DNA of 62,052 nucleotides, taken from SICV01 sp964372375 (GTDB lineage: Archaea; Nanobdellota; Nanobdellia; Pacearchaeales; GW2011-AR1). Position numbers and translations under genes: made by a program. The stretch spans positions 1 through 62,052 of the forward strand of contig CAYJQF010000001.1 of assembly GCA_964372375.1 (NCBI GenBank), in the 5' to 3' direction. Below, in pieces: positions 41,069 to 49,222 of the stretch; position 1 is the first letter of the stretch; the number at the start of each line of letters is the position of its first letter. The notes beneath the pieces are model-generated. The model made no database searches. It was not told where the DNA came from and worked only from the letters and a program-made list of their open reading frames with translations.

Positions 41069-41759
41069 GCGTATCATTTCCCAGGCACGAGGTCATGGTT
41101 CTCTCTCATATCAGGCAAAGAAGCGCGCGTTTATCTACAAAGTAAAGTATCCAATGCATCAAGGTGCTGCTGAGGTGCTTACCGTATTCCATTCTGCAGC
41201 ACATTCAGCACCACTCCTCAAGGTCAGAGCAGGAAAAGAAATCTTCTACAACCCCGCATTCAATGGTGCAGTTTCTGGGCAGACTATTCTCATTTTAGGG
41301 ACGCAGGCACAGCCAGGAAACATTCTTATGCTCAAAGATATTCCGGCAGGTTCAGCAGTCTACAATATAGAAAACAATCCGGGTGATGGTGGAAAAATGA
41401 TTCGTGCAGCAGGTTCATCTGCACTATTGGTAAAGAAACACGAGCACAATAAAGTATCTCTGCTCATGCCTCATAAGAAGGAGATTATTGTCTCAGGTGA
41501 TTGCAGGGCAACCATGGGAGTAATTGCAGGTGCCGGCCGTATTCTCAAACCATTTATAAAGGCGGGGCCGAAGTGGTATAAAATGAAAGCACGTAATAAA
41601 CTCTGGCCTCGGACATCTGCAGTTAAGATGAACGCAGTAGATCATCCGTTCGGCTCTGGTCGGGGAAAGAGAATCAAGTCAAAGATTGCAAAGCGCAATG
41701 CACCACCAGGAACACGAGTAGGTCATATTCGCCCGAGCAGAACAGGGAGGAGAAGATAA
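41061..41759 (+). CDS. rpl2: Ribosomal protein uL2
   Basis: 232 residues. It has the archaeal opening MGKRIISQARGHGSLSYQAK and the conserved DHPFGSGRG loop with the family histidine near the peptidyl transferase centre. The C-terminus PPGTRVGHIRPSRTGRRR is typical. It overlaps the unknown gene upstream by eight bases and uS19 by one base. Confidence 0.97.
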   Translation: MGKRIISQARGHGSLSYQAKKRAFIYKVKYPMHQGAAEVLTVFHSAAHSAPLLKVRAGKEIFYNPAFNGAVSGQTILILGTQAQPGNILMLKDIPAGSAVYNIENNPGDGGKMIRAAGSSALLVKKHEHNKVSLLMPHKKEIIVSGDCRATMGVIAGAGRILKPFIKAGPKWYKMKARNKLWPRTSAVKMNAVDHPFGSGRGKRIKSKIAKRNAPPGTRVGHIRPSRTGRRR

Positions 41760-42163
41760 TGGTAGAAGAAGTGCTTGTCAGGTCAAAGGAAGTATTTTAC
41801 CGGGGTAAGAACCTGAATGAATTGAAAAATCTTGATGTTCGTGAAGTTGCGAAATACCTGCCCTCTCGAAGCCGTCGTTCAGTATTACGAAATTTCCAGG
41901 TCATAGAAAAGTTTGTAAAGCGCTGTGAGACGGCACTTGCAAACAATAAACGGATTCGAACTCATTTGCGTGACTTAGTGATTGTGCCTAAGCTGGTAGG
42001 TATGCACATTGCAGTCCATAGTGGCAAGGCGTTCAATGAAGTACAAATTAAACACACGATGATAGGTCATCGTCTGGGCGAATTTGCCTTAACGCGGGGC
42101 AGAGTCACTCATGGTAAACCAGGTCTGGGAGCAACGAAGAGCTCCTCGACGGAGAAGAAGTAA
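41759..42163 (+). CDS. rps19: Ribosomal protein uS19
   Basis: 134 residues, archaeal form. VHSGKAFNEVQIKHTMIGHR and the end GEFALTRGRVTHGKPGLGA match the family; it sits in the 30S head near the A-site finger. It starts at the uL2 stop (TAATG overlap), with one base between its own stop and uL22. Confidence 0.96.
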   Translation: MVEEVLVRSKEVFYRGKNLNELKNLDVREVAKYLPSRSRRSVLRNFQVIEKFVKRCETALANNKRIRTHLRDLVIVPKLVGMHIAVHSGKAFNEVQIKHTMIGHRLGEFALTRGRVTHGKPGLGATKSSSTEKK

Positions 42164-42164
42164 C

Positions 42165-42791
42165 ATGGAAAAGCAATATGCGCCAACAAATGCAGAGAAG
42201 AAGCAGCCACAGAAGATTAAGCAGAGCCAGCAATTGTCAAAGCAAAATACAAATGTCAAGTCAGAGAGAGGAGAGGAAAAACAGGAAGAAAAAAAGATAG
42301 ATGTTGTACCAGATACTACGAAAGGTCCAGAGATAAGAGAAACAAAAGAGAAAGAACAGAAACAAGAGACGAAGCAGGAAGCAAAGCCTCAGAAGGTCAA
42401 GAAAGAAGAAGCGATAGCTCGCGGAGATTCACTCTCCATGTCAAAGAAACACGGCATGTACTTGTGTTCATTCATCAAGCAGAAGAGTGTGGATACAGCA
42501 CTTGCAGAACTGGAGGAAGTGATAAAATTGAAGAGAGCCATACCCTTTAAGGGAGAGATCCCGCATCGCCATAATCCAGGCATGATGTCAGGAAGGTATC
42601 CGGTAAATGCTTCAAAATGCATGATTCAGGTTCTGAAAGGCTTGCGGGGAAATATACTTGCAAATGGACTTTCCGTGGATAAGGCAAAGATTTATTGGGC
42701 ATCAGCTTCCTGGGCATCACGCCCTGCACGACGAGGTGGCACGAGGTTTAAAAGAGCACACATCATCCTCAAAGCTAAGGAGTTTACCTAA
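42165..42791 (+). CDS. rpl22: Ribosomal protein uL22 with long charged N-terminal extension
   Basis: 208 residues from the ATG at 42165; a longer frame from 42111 would overlap uS19 with no support. The first about 90 residues are low-complexity, rich in Lys, Glu and Gln, and not part of the family. The uL22 domain follows with KHGMYLCSFIKQKSVDTAL, PHRHNPGMMSGRYPV and ASWASRPARRGGTRFKRAHI, the tunnel-lining protein. It overlaps uS3 by one base. The tail probably lies on the ribosome surface. Confidence 0.95.
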   Translation: MEKQYAPTNAEKKQPQKIKQSQQLSKQNTNVKSERGEEKQEEKKIDVVPDTTKGPEIRETKEKEQKQETKQEAKPQKVKKEEAIARGDSLSMSKKHGMYLCSFIKQKSVDTALAELEEVIKLKRAIPFKGEIPHRHNPGMMSGRYPVNASKCMIQVLKGLRGNILANGLSVDKAKIYWASASWASRPARRGGTRFKRAHIILKAKEFT

Positions 42792-43462
42792 TGGAAGAGA
42801 AAAAATTTGTCATCTTTAAGAAAGAAGAACTGGGCGTAAAAGAATATATAAAGAAAGAGTTGGGCAAAGGGCGTATTAGCGCAGTTACCATCGAGTACAC
42901 ACCCATTGGAGAAAAGATAGTGATTGCGACAAGCAAGCCGGGCCTGGTTATTGGAAGGAGGGGAGAGAAAATTGATGAGCTCACTCGTGTATTGAAGAAG
43001 CGCTTTAAGCTTGACAATCCTCATATTGAAATTCGTGAGATTTTGGAGCCGCGATTGGATGCGCAGCTTGTTGCTGATGAAATTGCTTTAAGCTTGGAAC
43101 GCCAAGGCTCACTCAAATTCAAAGTGGTTGCATATAAAATGCTTCAGGAAATTATGCGTGCCAGCGCCCTAGGAGCAGAAATTGTACTATCAGGCAGATT
43201 ACCGAGTGAGCGGGCAAAGTCTTGGCGGTTTGCGCAAGGGTATCTAAAGAAAACAGGCGATCCGGCAAAAGTAGTGGACAAGGCAACAGCGCAGGCAATT
43301 AATATAGCCGGGGTTACTGGTATTAAAGTAAGCATTCTGCCGCCACATGCACTCATTCATGACCGGATTGTTGTTGATGATGCATTCAAAGCAAAGCTCA
43401 CACAGCATTCGTTGGTTGTTGAAGAACCAGCCGTAAAGAAAAAGCGGGGAGGCAAGAAGTAA
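42791..43462 (+). CDS. rps3: Ribosomal protein uS3
   Basis: 223 residues. A KH domain contains VIGRRGEKIDEL (GxxG loop), and the C-terminal domain contains GAEIVLSGRLPSERAKSWRF. It forms the mRNA entry site of the 30S subunit. It overlaps uL22 by one base and ends directly before uL29 (adjacent TAA-ATG). Confidence 0.97.
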   Translation: MEEKKFVIFKKEELGVKEYIKKELGKGRISAVTIEYTPIGEKIVIATSKPGLVIGRRGEKIDELTRVLKKRFKLDNPHIEIREILEPRLDAQLVADEIALSLERQGSLKFKVVAYKMLQEIMRASALGAEIVLSGRLPSERAKSWRFAQGYLKKTGDPAKVVDKATAQAINIAGVTGIKVSILPPHALIHDRIVVDDAFKAKLTQHSLVVEEPAVKKKRGGKK

Positions 43463-43663
43463 ATGGCCTTAATAAAAGCAAAAGATGCAGCAAAAATGAA
43501 CAAGGAAGAGCTGGAAGCAAAGATGAAAGATGTGCGCTTTGAGTTGGTAAAGGCGAATGTTACCGCACATAAAGCTTCAGCAAAGACTAAAGAAATAAAA
43601 AAAACAATTGCCCGTCTATTCACGTTCCAAAAAATGAAAACGGAGGTGTCGGCAAAGAATTGA
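43463..43663 (+). CDS. rpl29: Ribosomal protein uL29
   Basis: 66 residues, two-helix type: MALIKAKDAAKMNKEELEAK, RFELVKANVTAHKAS, KKTIARLFTFQKM. It sits at the tunnel exit beside uL23. It begins immediately after the uS3 stop. Confidence 0.95.
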   Translation: MALIKAKDAAKMNKEELEAKMKDVRFELVKANVTAHKASAKTKEIKKTIARLFTFQKMKTEVSAKN

Positions 43664-43664
43664 T

Positions 43665-43973
43665 ATGGAAAGCGATCCTGATCCACGGCTCGGACTACCA
43701 ACGGGCGCTGATATATTCGAGGAGATTGCCAAGAGCGAGCAGAAAATAAGCATCACTACCGTTTCACGGCGATACGGCAAGATTACTACGCTTGTTCAAG
43801 GATTTGAGAAGACAGTTGATATCAAAGGCACTGCAAAAAAGCTTAAAGAGCGGCTTGCATGTGGGGGAACAGTCAAAGAAAATATTATTGAACTTCAGGG
43901 AAATCACAAGAAACAAGTCAAACCAATTTTGGTCAAGCTTGGATTCCCTGAGGCATCCATAACCGACTCATAA
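43665..43973 (+). CDS. Translation initiation factor aIF1 (SUI1)
   Basis: 102 residues. The SUI1 fold is clear: ISITTVSRRYGKITTLVQGF, LKERLACGGTVKE and ELQGNHKKQVKPILVKLGF. It secures start-codon selection on the 30S subunit. The place between uL29 and uS17 is normal, but the rnp1 gene (RNase P protein) that often follows it is missing here. Confidence 0.95.
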   Translation: MESDPDPRLGLPTGADIFEEIAKSEQKISITTVSRRYGKITTLVQGFEKTVDIKGTAKKLKERLACGGTVKENIIELQGNHKKQVKPILVKLGFPEASITDS

Positions 43974-43974
43974 C

Positions 43975-44319
43975 ATGGCACCAAAAACAAAGGAAACAAA
44001 CAGCAAGAAAACGCAAGAAAGGAAGGAAGTAGCAGTGCCTACACGTGGGAGAATCTTCGAAGGCACGATTACAAAGAAATTCGCCACCCGCGCAGTCCTT
44101 GAATTTGAGCGCACGATATATATGAAAAAGTTTGAGCGTTTCTACAAGAAGAAAACAAGGATTCATGCGCGCATTCCTGCAGGCATGCAGGTTGAGGTAG
44201 GAGAGTACGTACGTGTTCAGGAATGCAGGCCGTTAAGCAAGATTATTCATCATGTAGTTATTGAGAAACTAAGGTCAGTTGAGCAAAAAAGTAAGCAGGA
44301 AACGGGAGATAAAAAATGA
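43975..44319 (+). CDS. rps17: Ribosomal protein uS17
   Basis: 114 residues, archaeal/eukaryotic type. TRGRIFEGTITKKFATRAVL and VRVQECRPLSKIIHHVVIE match the OB-fold family. A charged N-terminus and a Lys-rich C-terminal tail are present. The stop overlaps the start of the second inserted unknown gene (ATGA). Confidence 0.95.
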   Translation: MAPKTKETNSKKTQERKEVAVPTRGRIFEGTITKKFATRAVLEFERTIYMKKFERFYKKKTRIHARIPAGMQVEVGEYVRVQECRPLSKIIHHVVIEKLRSVEQKSKQETGDKK

Positions 44320-44600
44320 GTACTATAACTATTTATGATGTTGATAGAAAATACTGGCAGGCATTAGAGGGAATTAATGCATGTATGGAGATTGTAGAAG
44401 GAAATGGTTCAAGTCAAGAATTTTTAAGAGAATTTAGATCTGTTGCCGAGGAATACCCATCTGCAGAACTTCTGAGGGGTAATAGCAATATCTTCGTCTG
44501 GGACAAGGTTCTTTCAGAAAAGGTTTCTTCTTTCAGGGATAAATTAGTAGAAGTATTTGGGACTAAGGATGCACTATTAGCAGAGGCACTGACGCAATGA
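44316..44600 (+). CDS. Unknown gene inserted between uS17 and uL14
   Basis: 94 residues, unrecognised. It reads MSTITIYDVDRKYWQALEGI, then a helical middle (SSQEFLREFRSVAEEYPSAE) and a C-terminal helix (KVSSFRDKLVEVFGTKDALL). Acidic and soluble, with one Cys, unlike ribosomal proteins. It overlaps uS17 at its start and uL14 at its end by four bases each (both ATGA), so it is fully coupled. uS17 is normally followed by uL14 directly. Confidence 0.75.
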   Translation: MSTITIYDVDRKYWQALEGINACMEIVEGNGSSQEFLREFRSVAEEYPSAELLRGNSNIFVWDKVLSEKVSSFRDKLVEVFGTKDALLAEALTQ

Positions 44601-44998
44601 AAGCAGTATCTGCTCTCGTTACTCGAGGCCTGAACATAGGAAGTAAAGTCGTTGCCGCTGACAATTCAGGAGCCCGCATTGTTAGAATTACTTCAGTCGT
44701 TCATGGCAAATCCAGGAAAGGCAGGCAGCAGTTTGCAAAAGTAGCGGATTGGGTAAAGGTATCAGTGCGTGCAGGTAAGCCGGAGATGAAAGGGCAGGTC
44801 TTTGATGCAGTGATTATCAGGCAACGTATGCCCTATCGGAGAAGGACGGGAGAGCGAGTTTGCTTTGAAGATAATGCGGTTGCCCTGCTCAAGGATGAAA
44901 AAGGCAATCCCAAAGGCACGTTCATTAAAGGACCGGTAGCCAGGGAAATACATGAACGTTGGAAGGAGGTCGCCAAACTGGCGCAATATGTGCTATGA
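44597..44998 (+). CDS. rpl14: Ribosomal protein uL14
   Basis: 133 residues. GSKVVAADNSGARIVRIT, DAVIIRQRMPYRRRTGERVCFEDNA-type core and KGTFIKGPVAREIHERW match the family; a subunit-interface protein. It overlaps the unknown genes on both sides by four bases. Confidence 0.96.
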   Translation: MKAVSALVTRGLNIGSKVVAADNSGARIVRITSVVHGKSRKGRQQFAKVADWVKVSVRAGKPEMKGQVFDAVIIRQRMPYRRRTGERVCFEDNAVALLKDEKGNPKGTFIKGPVAREIHERWKEVAKLAQYVL

Positions 44999-45357
44999 GT
45001 AATTCAAAAATTTCTGATGAGAGAAGAGTAGAACTTTTGAGAGAAATTGCAGCAGGAAATGAAAATTTGCTTGAATTTATAGCATGCGAGAAAGATGCAA
45101 AAGATTTTCAAGAATTTCTAGAGTTTGTACACAATGTTGAAGTAGGGTCTTTGGAGGCAGCTCGTAAAATAGCCGATAAATATCAACCTATAGTCGTAAA
45201 CTTACTTGTCATGCCTTCTGCAGATTATCAATGTCCAAGACAGGAATACCGACAATTGAATAGATTTGCAGTAGAGAGGGCCCAGATAAAAGTTCAAGAG
45301 TATCTCGCAGCAAGGCAGATAATAGCGCATATTGGAATGGTAGGAGGCGAGCAATGA
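44995..45357 (+). CDS. Unknown gene inserted between uL14 and uL24
   Basis: 120 residues from the ATG at 44995, which overlaps the uL14 stop (ATGA); the longer frame from 44959 lies in uL14. It reads MSNSKISDERRVELLREIAA, then acidic helices (ENLLEFIACEKDAKDFQEF), VGSLEAARKIADKYQP and AQIKVQEYLAARQIIAH. All-helical, soluble, acidic. No family recognised. It ends with an ATGA overlap into uL24. It does not resemble the other two inserted genes. Confidence 0.75.
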   Translation: MSNSKISDERRVELLREIAAGNENLLEFIACEKDAKDFQEFLEFVHNVEVGSLEAARKIADKYQPIVVNLLVMPSADYQCPRQEYRQLNRFAVERAQIKVQEYLAARQIIAHIGMVGGEQ

Positions 45358-45746
45358 AATCCTCATTTTCCTCTTCTTGGAATGCGAGCAGGCAGCGCAG
45401 GAAGCAGCATAAATACCGCTTGCAAGCGCCCTTACATACAAAGCATAAGTTTTTAAGCGCTCATCTTTCTAAAGAATTACGAAAGAAGTATGGCAAGAGA
45501 AGTCTTCCCCTCCGGAAAGGGGATGAGGTGCTTGTCATGCGCGGCAGCTTCACTAAGAAGCGCGCCAAAGTCGTTTCTGTTAATCTCACTGCAGGCATAG
45601 TTGCGTTGGAAGGGATCCAGCGTACAAAACGTGACGGTACAAAAGTGCAAGTACCATTTAATCCGCGTGCACTTCAGATCAGCACGCTCTTTTTAGAAGA
45701 TAAGGAACGACTTGCAATTTTTACAAGGAAACAAGGAAGAACATAA
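45354..45746 (+). CDS. rpl24: Ribosomal protein uL24
   Basis: 130 residues. The KOW motif region is RKGDEVLVMRGSFTKKRAKV with VNLTAGIVALEG; the N-terminus (RQRRKQHKYRLQAPLHTK) is the archaeal uL24 form. An early assembly protein of the large subunit. Overlaps at both ends. Confidence 0.96.
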   Translation: MKSSFSSSWNASRQRRKQHKYRLQAPLHTKHKFLSAHLSKELRKKYGKRSLPLRKGDEVLVMRGSFTKKRAKVVSVNLTAGIVALEGIQRTKRDGTKVQVPFNPRALQISTLFLEDKERLAIFTRKQGRT

Positions 45747-46363
45747 TGCATCTTACCAGAAAAGAAACATCAGTACTCCTCCCAATACGGCGGAAGGGGA
45801 CAAAATACATAGCGCGAGCTGCATCTCATGTCTTTACAGCAGTGCCGGTGCTGATCGCGGTACGTGACATGTTAAAGATAGCACGCACTGCTGCTGAAGT
45901 GAAACACCTTATTCATAATAAGCTGCTCAAGATTAATGGGAAGCTGGTTCGAGATATGCATGAAAGCATCAAGTTATTCAATCTTTTCGAGGCCGATAAG
46001 AACTATCTGCTCACTCTTTCCTCTACAGGTAGATTTATTTTTAAGGAGACCAAGCTGCATGAACGGCTCTGTAAGGTAGTGAATCGTAGGTTGATTGAAC
46101 AAGGAAAGACACAATTAAATTTGCATGATGGTTCAAATCTAATAACGAAAGGAGATATAGCAATTGGAGACTCGGTATATCTTGACTTTGCTGGTAAGAT
46201 GGTAAAACACAAAGCGCTGGCAAAGGGCGCTTCCGTGTTTGTTATCGCCGGCAAGTATGCCGGCCTTGATTCAAAACTCATTGATGTGGTAGCCAAGAAA
46301 GTAACGATTAAACAAGAAGGAGGGACTGCCGTGCTTAATCAAAGAGCAGTTATTGCAGTATGA
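45746..46363 (+). CDS. rps4e: Ribosomal protein eS4
   Basis: 205 residues. An S4-like RNA-binding part (VPVLIAVRDMLKIARTAAEV) is followed by the eS4 central domain and a KOW-like end (VFVIAGKYAGLDSKLIDV). Found only in archaea and eukaryotes. It starts overlapping uL24 by one base and overlaps uL5 by four bases. Confidence 0.95.
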   Translation: MHLTRKETSVLLPIRRKGTKYIARAASHVFTAVPVLIAVRDMLKIARTAAEVKHLIHNKLLKINGKLVRDMHESIKLFNLFEADKNYLLTLSSTGRFIFKETKLHERLCKVVNRRLIEQGKTQLNLHDGSNLITKGDIAIGDSVYLDFAGKMVKHKALAKGASVFVIAGKYAGLDSKLIDVVAKKVTIKQEGGTAVLNQRAVIAV

Positions 46364-46860
46364 GTAACAGTATGCGTACGGTAAAGATTGAAAAAGTTAT
46401 TTTGAGCGCCGGCAGTACAGCAGATAATTTAGCAAAAGCAAAAAAACTGCTTGAGTTTGTTACCAAGAAGAAAGCGCAGATTGTTGCCTCGAGAAAACGT
46501 ATCCCTGATTTTGGAGTACGTCCCGGGCTTGAAGTAGGAACACGGGTTACTCTAAGAGGAAAAGAGGCAATTGCTTTACTAAGGAGATTGCTTGGAGCAA
46601 TAGATAATACACTCACCAAGAAGCAGGTTACTGATAATCACTTTTCTTTTGGAATTAAAGAATATATCGAAATACCAGAGATAGAATATCAACGCGATAT
46701 AGGCATTCGTGGATTTAATACAACCGTAGTATTTGCACGAGCAGGTTTACGCGTACAAAGGAAGAAGATCAAGGCAGGCCAGATCCCCAGACGGCAGCAT
46801 GTTTCCCAGGAAGAAATCATCAAGTATATGGAGGACGTCTTTAAGACGAACATTAAATGA
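46360..46860 (+). CDS. rpl5: Ribosomal protein uL5
   Basis: 166 residues, archaeal form. MRTVKIEKVILSAGSTADNL, GVRPGLEVGTRVTLRG and FSFGIKEYIEIPEIEYQRD match the family, which binds 5S rRNA. ATGA overlaps at both ends. Confidence 0.96.
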   Translation: MSNSMRTVKIEKVILSAGSTADNLAKAKKLLEFVTKKKAQIVASRKRIPDFGVRPGLEVGTRVTLRGKEAIALLRRLLGAIDNTLTKKQVTDNHFSFGIKEYIEIPEIEYQRDIGIRGFNTTVVFARAGLRVQRKKIKAGQIPRRQHVSQEEIIKYMEDVFKTNIK

Positions 46861-47087
46861 CAGCGAGCGATTGGAGCAAGTCTCTAACCCAGCTGAAGAT
46901 GAAGCCAGCAGTCATGCAGAAATTCATTAAACATTGCAAGCCAAAAGAGCGTAAAACAGGCATTGCGTCAAAGAAGTGTGAACGTTGTGGCCGTTTTGGC
47001 GCCCATCTTAGTCAATATAATCTAAACCTTTGCCGACAGTGCTTCCGCGAAATTGCGGAACAAATCGGTTTTCACAAATACAACTAA
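46857..47087 (+). CDS. rps14: Ribosomal protein uS14 (zinc type)
   Basis: 76 residues. The zinc-binding core CERCGRFGAHLSQYNLNLCR plus CF supplies four Cys ligands. A longer N-terminus than the about 50-residue archaeal norm (MTASDWSKSLTQLKMKPAVM) adds about 20 residues. It overlaps uL5 by four bases. The intergenic gap to uS8 is one base. Confidence 0.95.
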   Translation: MTASDWSKSLTQLKMKPAVMQKFIKHCKPKERKTGIASKKCERCGRFGAHLSQYNLNLCRQCFREIAEQIGFHKYN

Positions 47088-47088
47088 C

Positions 47089-47463
47089 ATGAGCCAGGAT
47101 ATTGTAGCAGACGCGTTAAATCAGATCATGAATGCAAAGCGTGCGCGCCACACATCAGTAAAAGTAAAGCATCATTCAAAGCTTTTACTTTCTATCTTAG
47201 CAATTGCTAAGCTTAAAGGATATGTTAAAGCATATATACAGGATCAGGAAGGGCTGCGTATAGAATTCGCAAAACTAAATGGGTGTAATGCCATCAAACC
47301 AAGGTTCATAGTACAGGCAGGTGACTACGAGGTCTATGTGAAGAGATACCTGCCAGCAAAACACATCGGTGTTTTAGTTGTTTCAACCCCGGAAGGAATT
47401 ATGACTCATCAAACTGCACAAGAAAAGAACAAAGGAGGGAGCCTTTTGGCGTATTTCTACTAA
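47089..47463 (+). CDS. rps8: Ribosomal protein uS8
   Basis: 124 residues from the ATG at 47089 (MSQDIVADALNQIMNAKRAR). The end LPAKHIGVLVVSTPEGIMTH is the family C-terminal signature. The longer frame from 47053 lies inside uS14 and is not used. Confidence 0.96.
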   Translation: MSQDIVADALNQIMNAKRARHTSVKVKHHSKLLLSILAIAKLKGYVKAYIQDQEGLRIEFAKLNGCNAIKPRFIVQAGDYEVYVKRYLPAKHIGVLVVSTPEGIMTHQTAQEKNKGGSLLAYFY

Positions 47464-47464
47464 T

Positions 47465-48010
47465 ATGAAAAAGAATATGACTGAAACTATCACAATTCCG
47501 GAGGACATAACTTGCACATTGGAAGGTACACAGCTCCACTGTACCAAGGGTGCTGGAAAGCTGACAAAACAGCTTGCAGAACCTTCGATTATAATGCAGC
47601 ATGATGCAAAAAATATAACGCTTTCTTGTAAGAAGGGAAACAAACACCAGTTTAAGATTCTCAAATCGTACGCAGCACACATCAGAAACATGATTCGTGG
47701 TTTGAACAAGGAATATGAGTATGTGTTGGAAGCATGCAATGTGCACTTCCCCATGACGCTTAAGGTAGATAAAGATAAACTCATGATTGCCAATTTTTTG
47801 GGAGAGAAAGAGCCGCGCATAGCTAAGATTGTGCCTGGTGTCAAAGTTGAGATAAAAGGTCAGCGTATTACTATAACTTCAAGTAACAAAGACGCTGCAG
47901 GCCAGACTGTTTCTTATATTGAACGTGCAACAAAGATACGGAATCGGGATCGCCGAGTTTTTCAGGATGGTATTTTTCTGGTTGAGCGTCCAGGAAGGGA
48001 GCAAGCATGA
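47465..48010 (+). CDS. rpl6: Ribosomal protein uL6
   Basis: 181 residues with two uL6 domains: ITIPEDITCTLEGTQLHC and VNIEGKR-like EIKGQRITITSSNKDAAGQT; the C-terminal end KIRNRDRRVFQDGIFLVER is the archaeal signature. An alternative ATG lies at 47477. Four-base overlap with eL32. Confidence 0.96.
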   Translation: MKKNMTETITIPEDITCTLEGTQLHCTKGAGKLTKQLAEPSIIMQHDAKNITLSCKKGNKHQFKILKSYAAHIRNMIRGLNKEYEYVLEACNVHFPMTLKVDKDKLMIANFLGEKEPRIAKIVPGVKVEIKGQRITITSSNKDAAGQTVSYIERATKIRNRDRRVFQDGIFLVERPGREQA

Positions 48011-48351
48011 CTTCATTTTTGAGATCTGATACGCGCAGGCATCTCCGCCTCGGTAAGCGCCGCAGGAAGCTGCAAAAATGGAGACGGCCGCGTGGGCGTC
48101 ATAGCAAGATTAGGAGAAAGCGGTTTGGTTATCCAAAAAAGCCCGAGAGAGGGTATGGAACACCGAGAAAAGAATCAGGCTTACTGCACGGCCTTAAGCC
48201 TGTGCTCGTTCATAATATGAAAGAATTAGAATTAGTGCCTAAAGAAAGTATTGCTTGTATTGCACGTGTGGGAGCAAAAAAGAAGATCGCTCTGTTAAAA
48301 TATGCCCAAGAGCACAGCACTAAGATTATGAATGTAGGGAGGATACTATGA
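48007..48351 (+). CDS. rpl32e: Ribosomal protein eL32
   Basis: 114 residues, strongly basic: WRRPRGRHSKIRRKRFGYPK, KKPERGYGTPRKESGLLHGL. Archaeal/eukaryotic only. Overlaps at both ends by four bases. Confidence 0.95.
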   Translation: MTSFLRSDTRRHLRLGKRRRKLQKWRRPRGRHSKIRRKRFGYPKKPERGYGTPRKESGLLHGLKPVLVHNMKELELVPKESIACIARVGAKKKIALLKYAQEHSTKIMNVGRIL

Positions 48352-48758
48352 ATCTTGCAAAAAAGAAAGCTTTAGCAGTAGCAACTCTTGGTGTGGGCAA
48401 AGCAAGAATTGTTTTTAATACGCAACGCCTTGATGAGCTTAAAGAGGCAATTACTAAGCAGGATATTCGTGACTTAGTTGCTTCGGGTGCTATTTCTATT
48501 CGGGAGATCATAGGAAAAAAGAAAGTAGAGAGGCGCAAAACAAGGCGGCGCGCAGGGAGTATAAAGCAGAGAGTGAAGCCAGGCAAGCGAGGGTATATTA
48601 TTCTAACAAGAAAATTGAGGAACTATCTTGCAGAGATGAGAATGCAGAATAAACTGGCACGAGAGCACCATCTTAAGCTGAGGAAGGAAATCAGAGCACA
48701 TACATTCAAAAGCAAGGCACATCTGAAGGAGCGGATGGCGCACCTGCAGGCGCAATGA
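48348..48758 (+). CDS. rpl19e: Ribosomal protein eL19
   Basis: 136 residues: MNLAKKKALAVATLGVGKAR, KQDIRDLVASGAIS and the helical Lys/Arg-rich end KEIRAHTFKSKAHLKERM. Archaeal/eukaryotic only; its C-terminal helix bridges the subunits. Four-base overlaps at both ends. Confidence 0.95.
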   Translation: MNLAKKKALAVATLGVGKARIVFNTQRLDELKEAITKQDIRDLVASGAISIREIIGKKKVERRKTRRRAGSIKQRVKPGKRGYIILTRKLRNYLAEMRMQNKLAREHHLKLRKEIRAHTFKSKAHLKERMAHLQAQ

Positions 48759-49222
48759 GAACAGTACGGAGACGCAGGCATGAAGCAAAAACAGATTATA
48801 AAGCACGACTTACTTTATTGAAAGCAGGCAGGCCTCGCTTGGTTGTCAGAAAGACGAATAGGTATATAATTGCTCAATTTGTGGTAAGTGAACAAGCGCA
48901 AGATACCGTGATAGTTGGTGTTTTCTCTAAATTATTATTGCAGAAAGGATGGCCTGAAGCGCATGCAGGCAGCCTCAAAAGTCTTCCTGCTGCGTATCTC
49001 ACCGGACTCTTGCTTGGCAAGCTCGCGAAAGGCAAAGTTACTAATGCAATTCTTGACTTGGGCATGTACCGCAATGTGCATAAGTCACGAGTGTATGCTG
49101 TGCTGAAAGGAGTACTTGATGCAGGCATTCTTATTACTCATGATCCTGCAGCACTTCCCGGAGAGCAGGAATTTGCAAAGAATAAAGAATTAAACGCGCT
49201 GATAACCAAGGTAAAACTATAA
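48755..49222 (+). CDS. rpl18: Ribosomal protein uL18
   Basis: 155 residues, archaeal form: RRRRHEAKTDYKARLTLLKA, RPRLVVRKTNRYIIAQFV and AAYLTGLLLGKLA. Binds 5S rRNA with uL5. Overlaps eL19 and shares one base with uS5. Confidence 0.95.
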   Translation: MRTVRRRRHEAKTDYKARLTLLKAGRPRLVVRKTNRYIIAQFVVSEQAQDTVIVGVFSKLLLQKGWPEAHAGSLKSLPAAYLTGLLLGKLAKGKVTNAILDLGMYRNVHKSRVYAVLKGVLDAGILITHDPAALPGEQEFAKNKELNALITKVKL

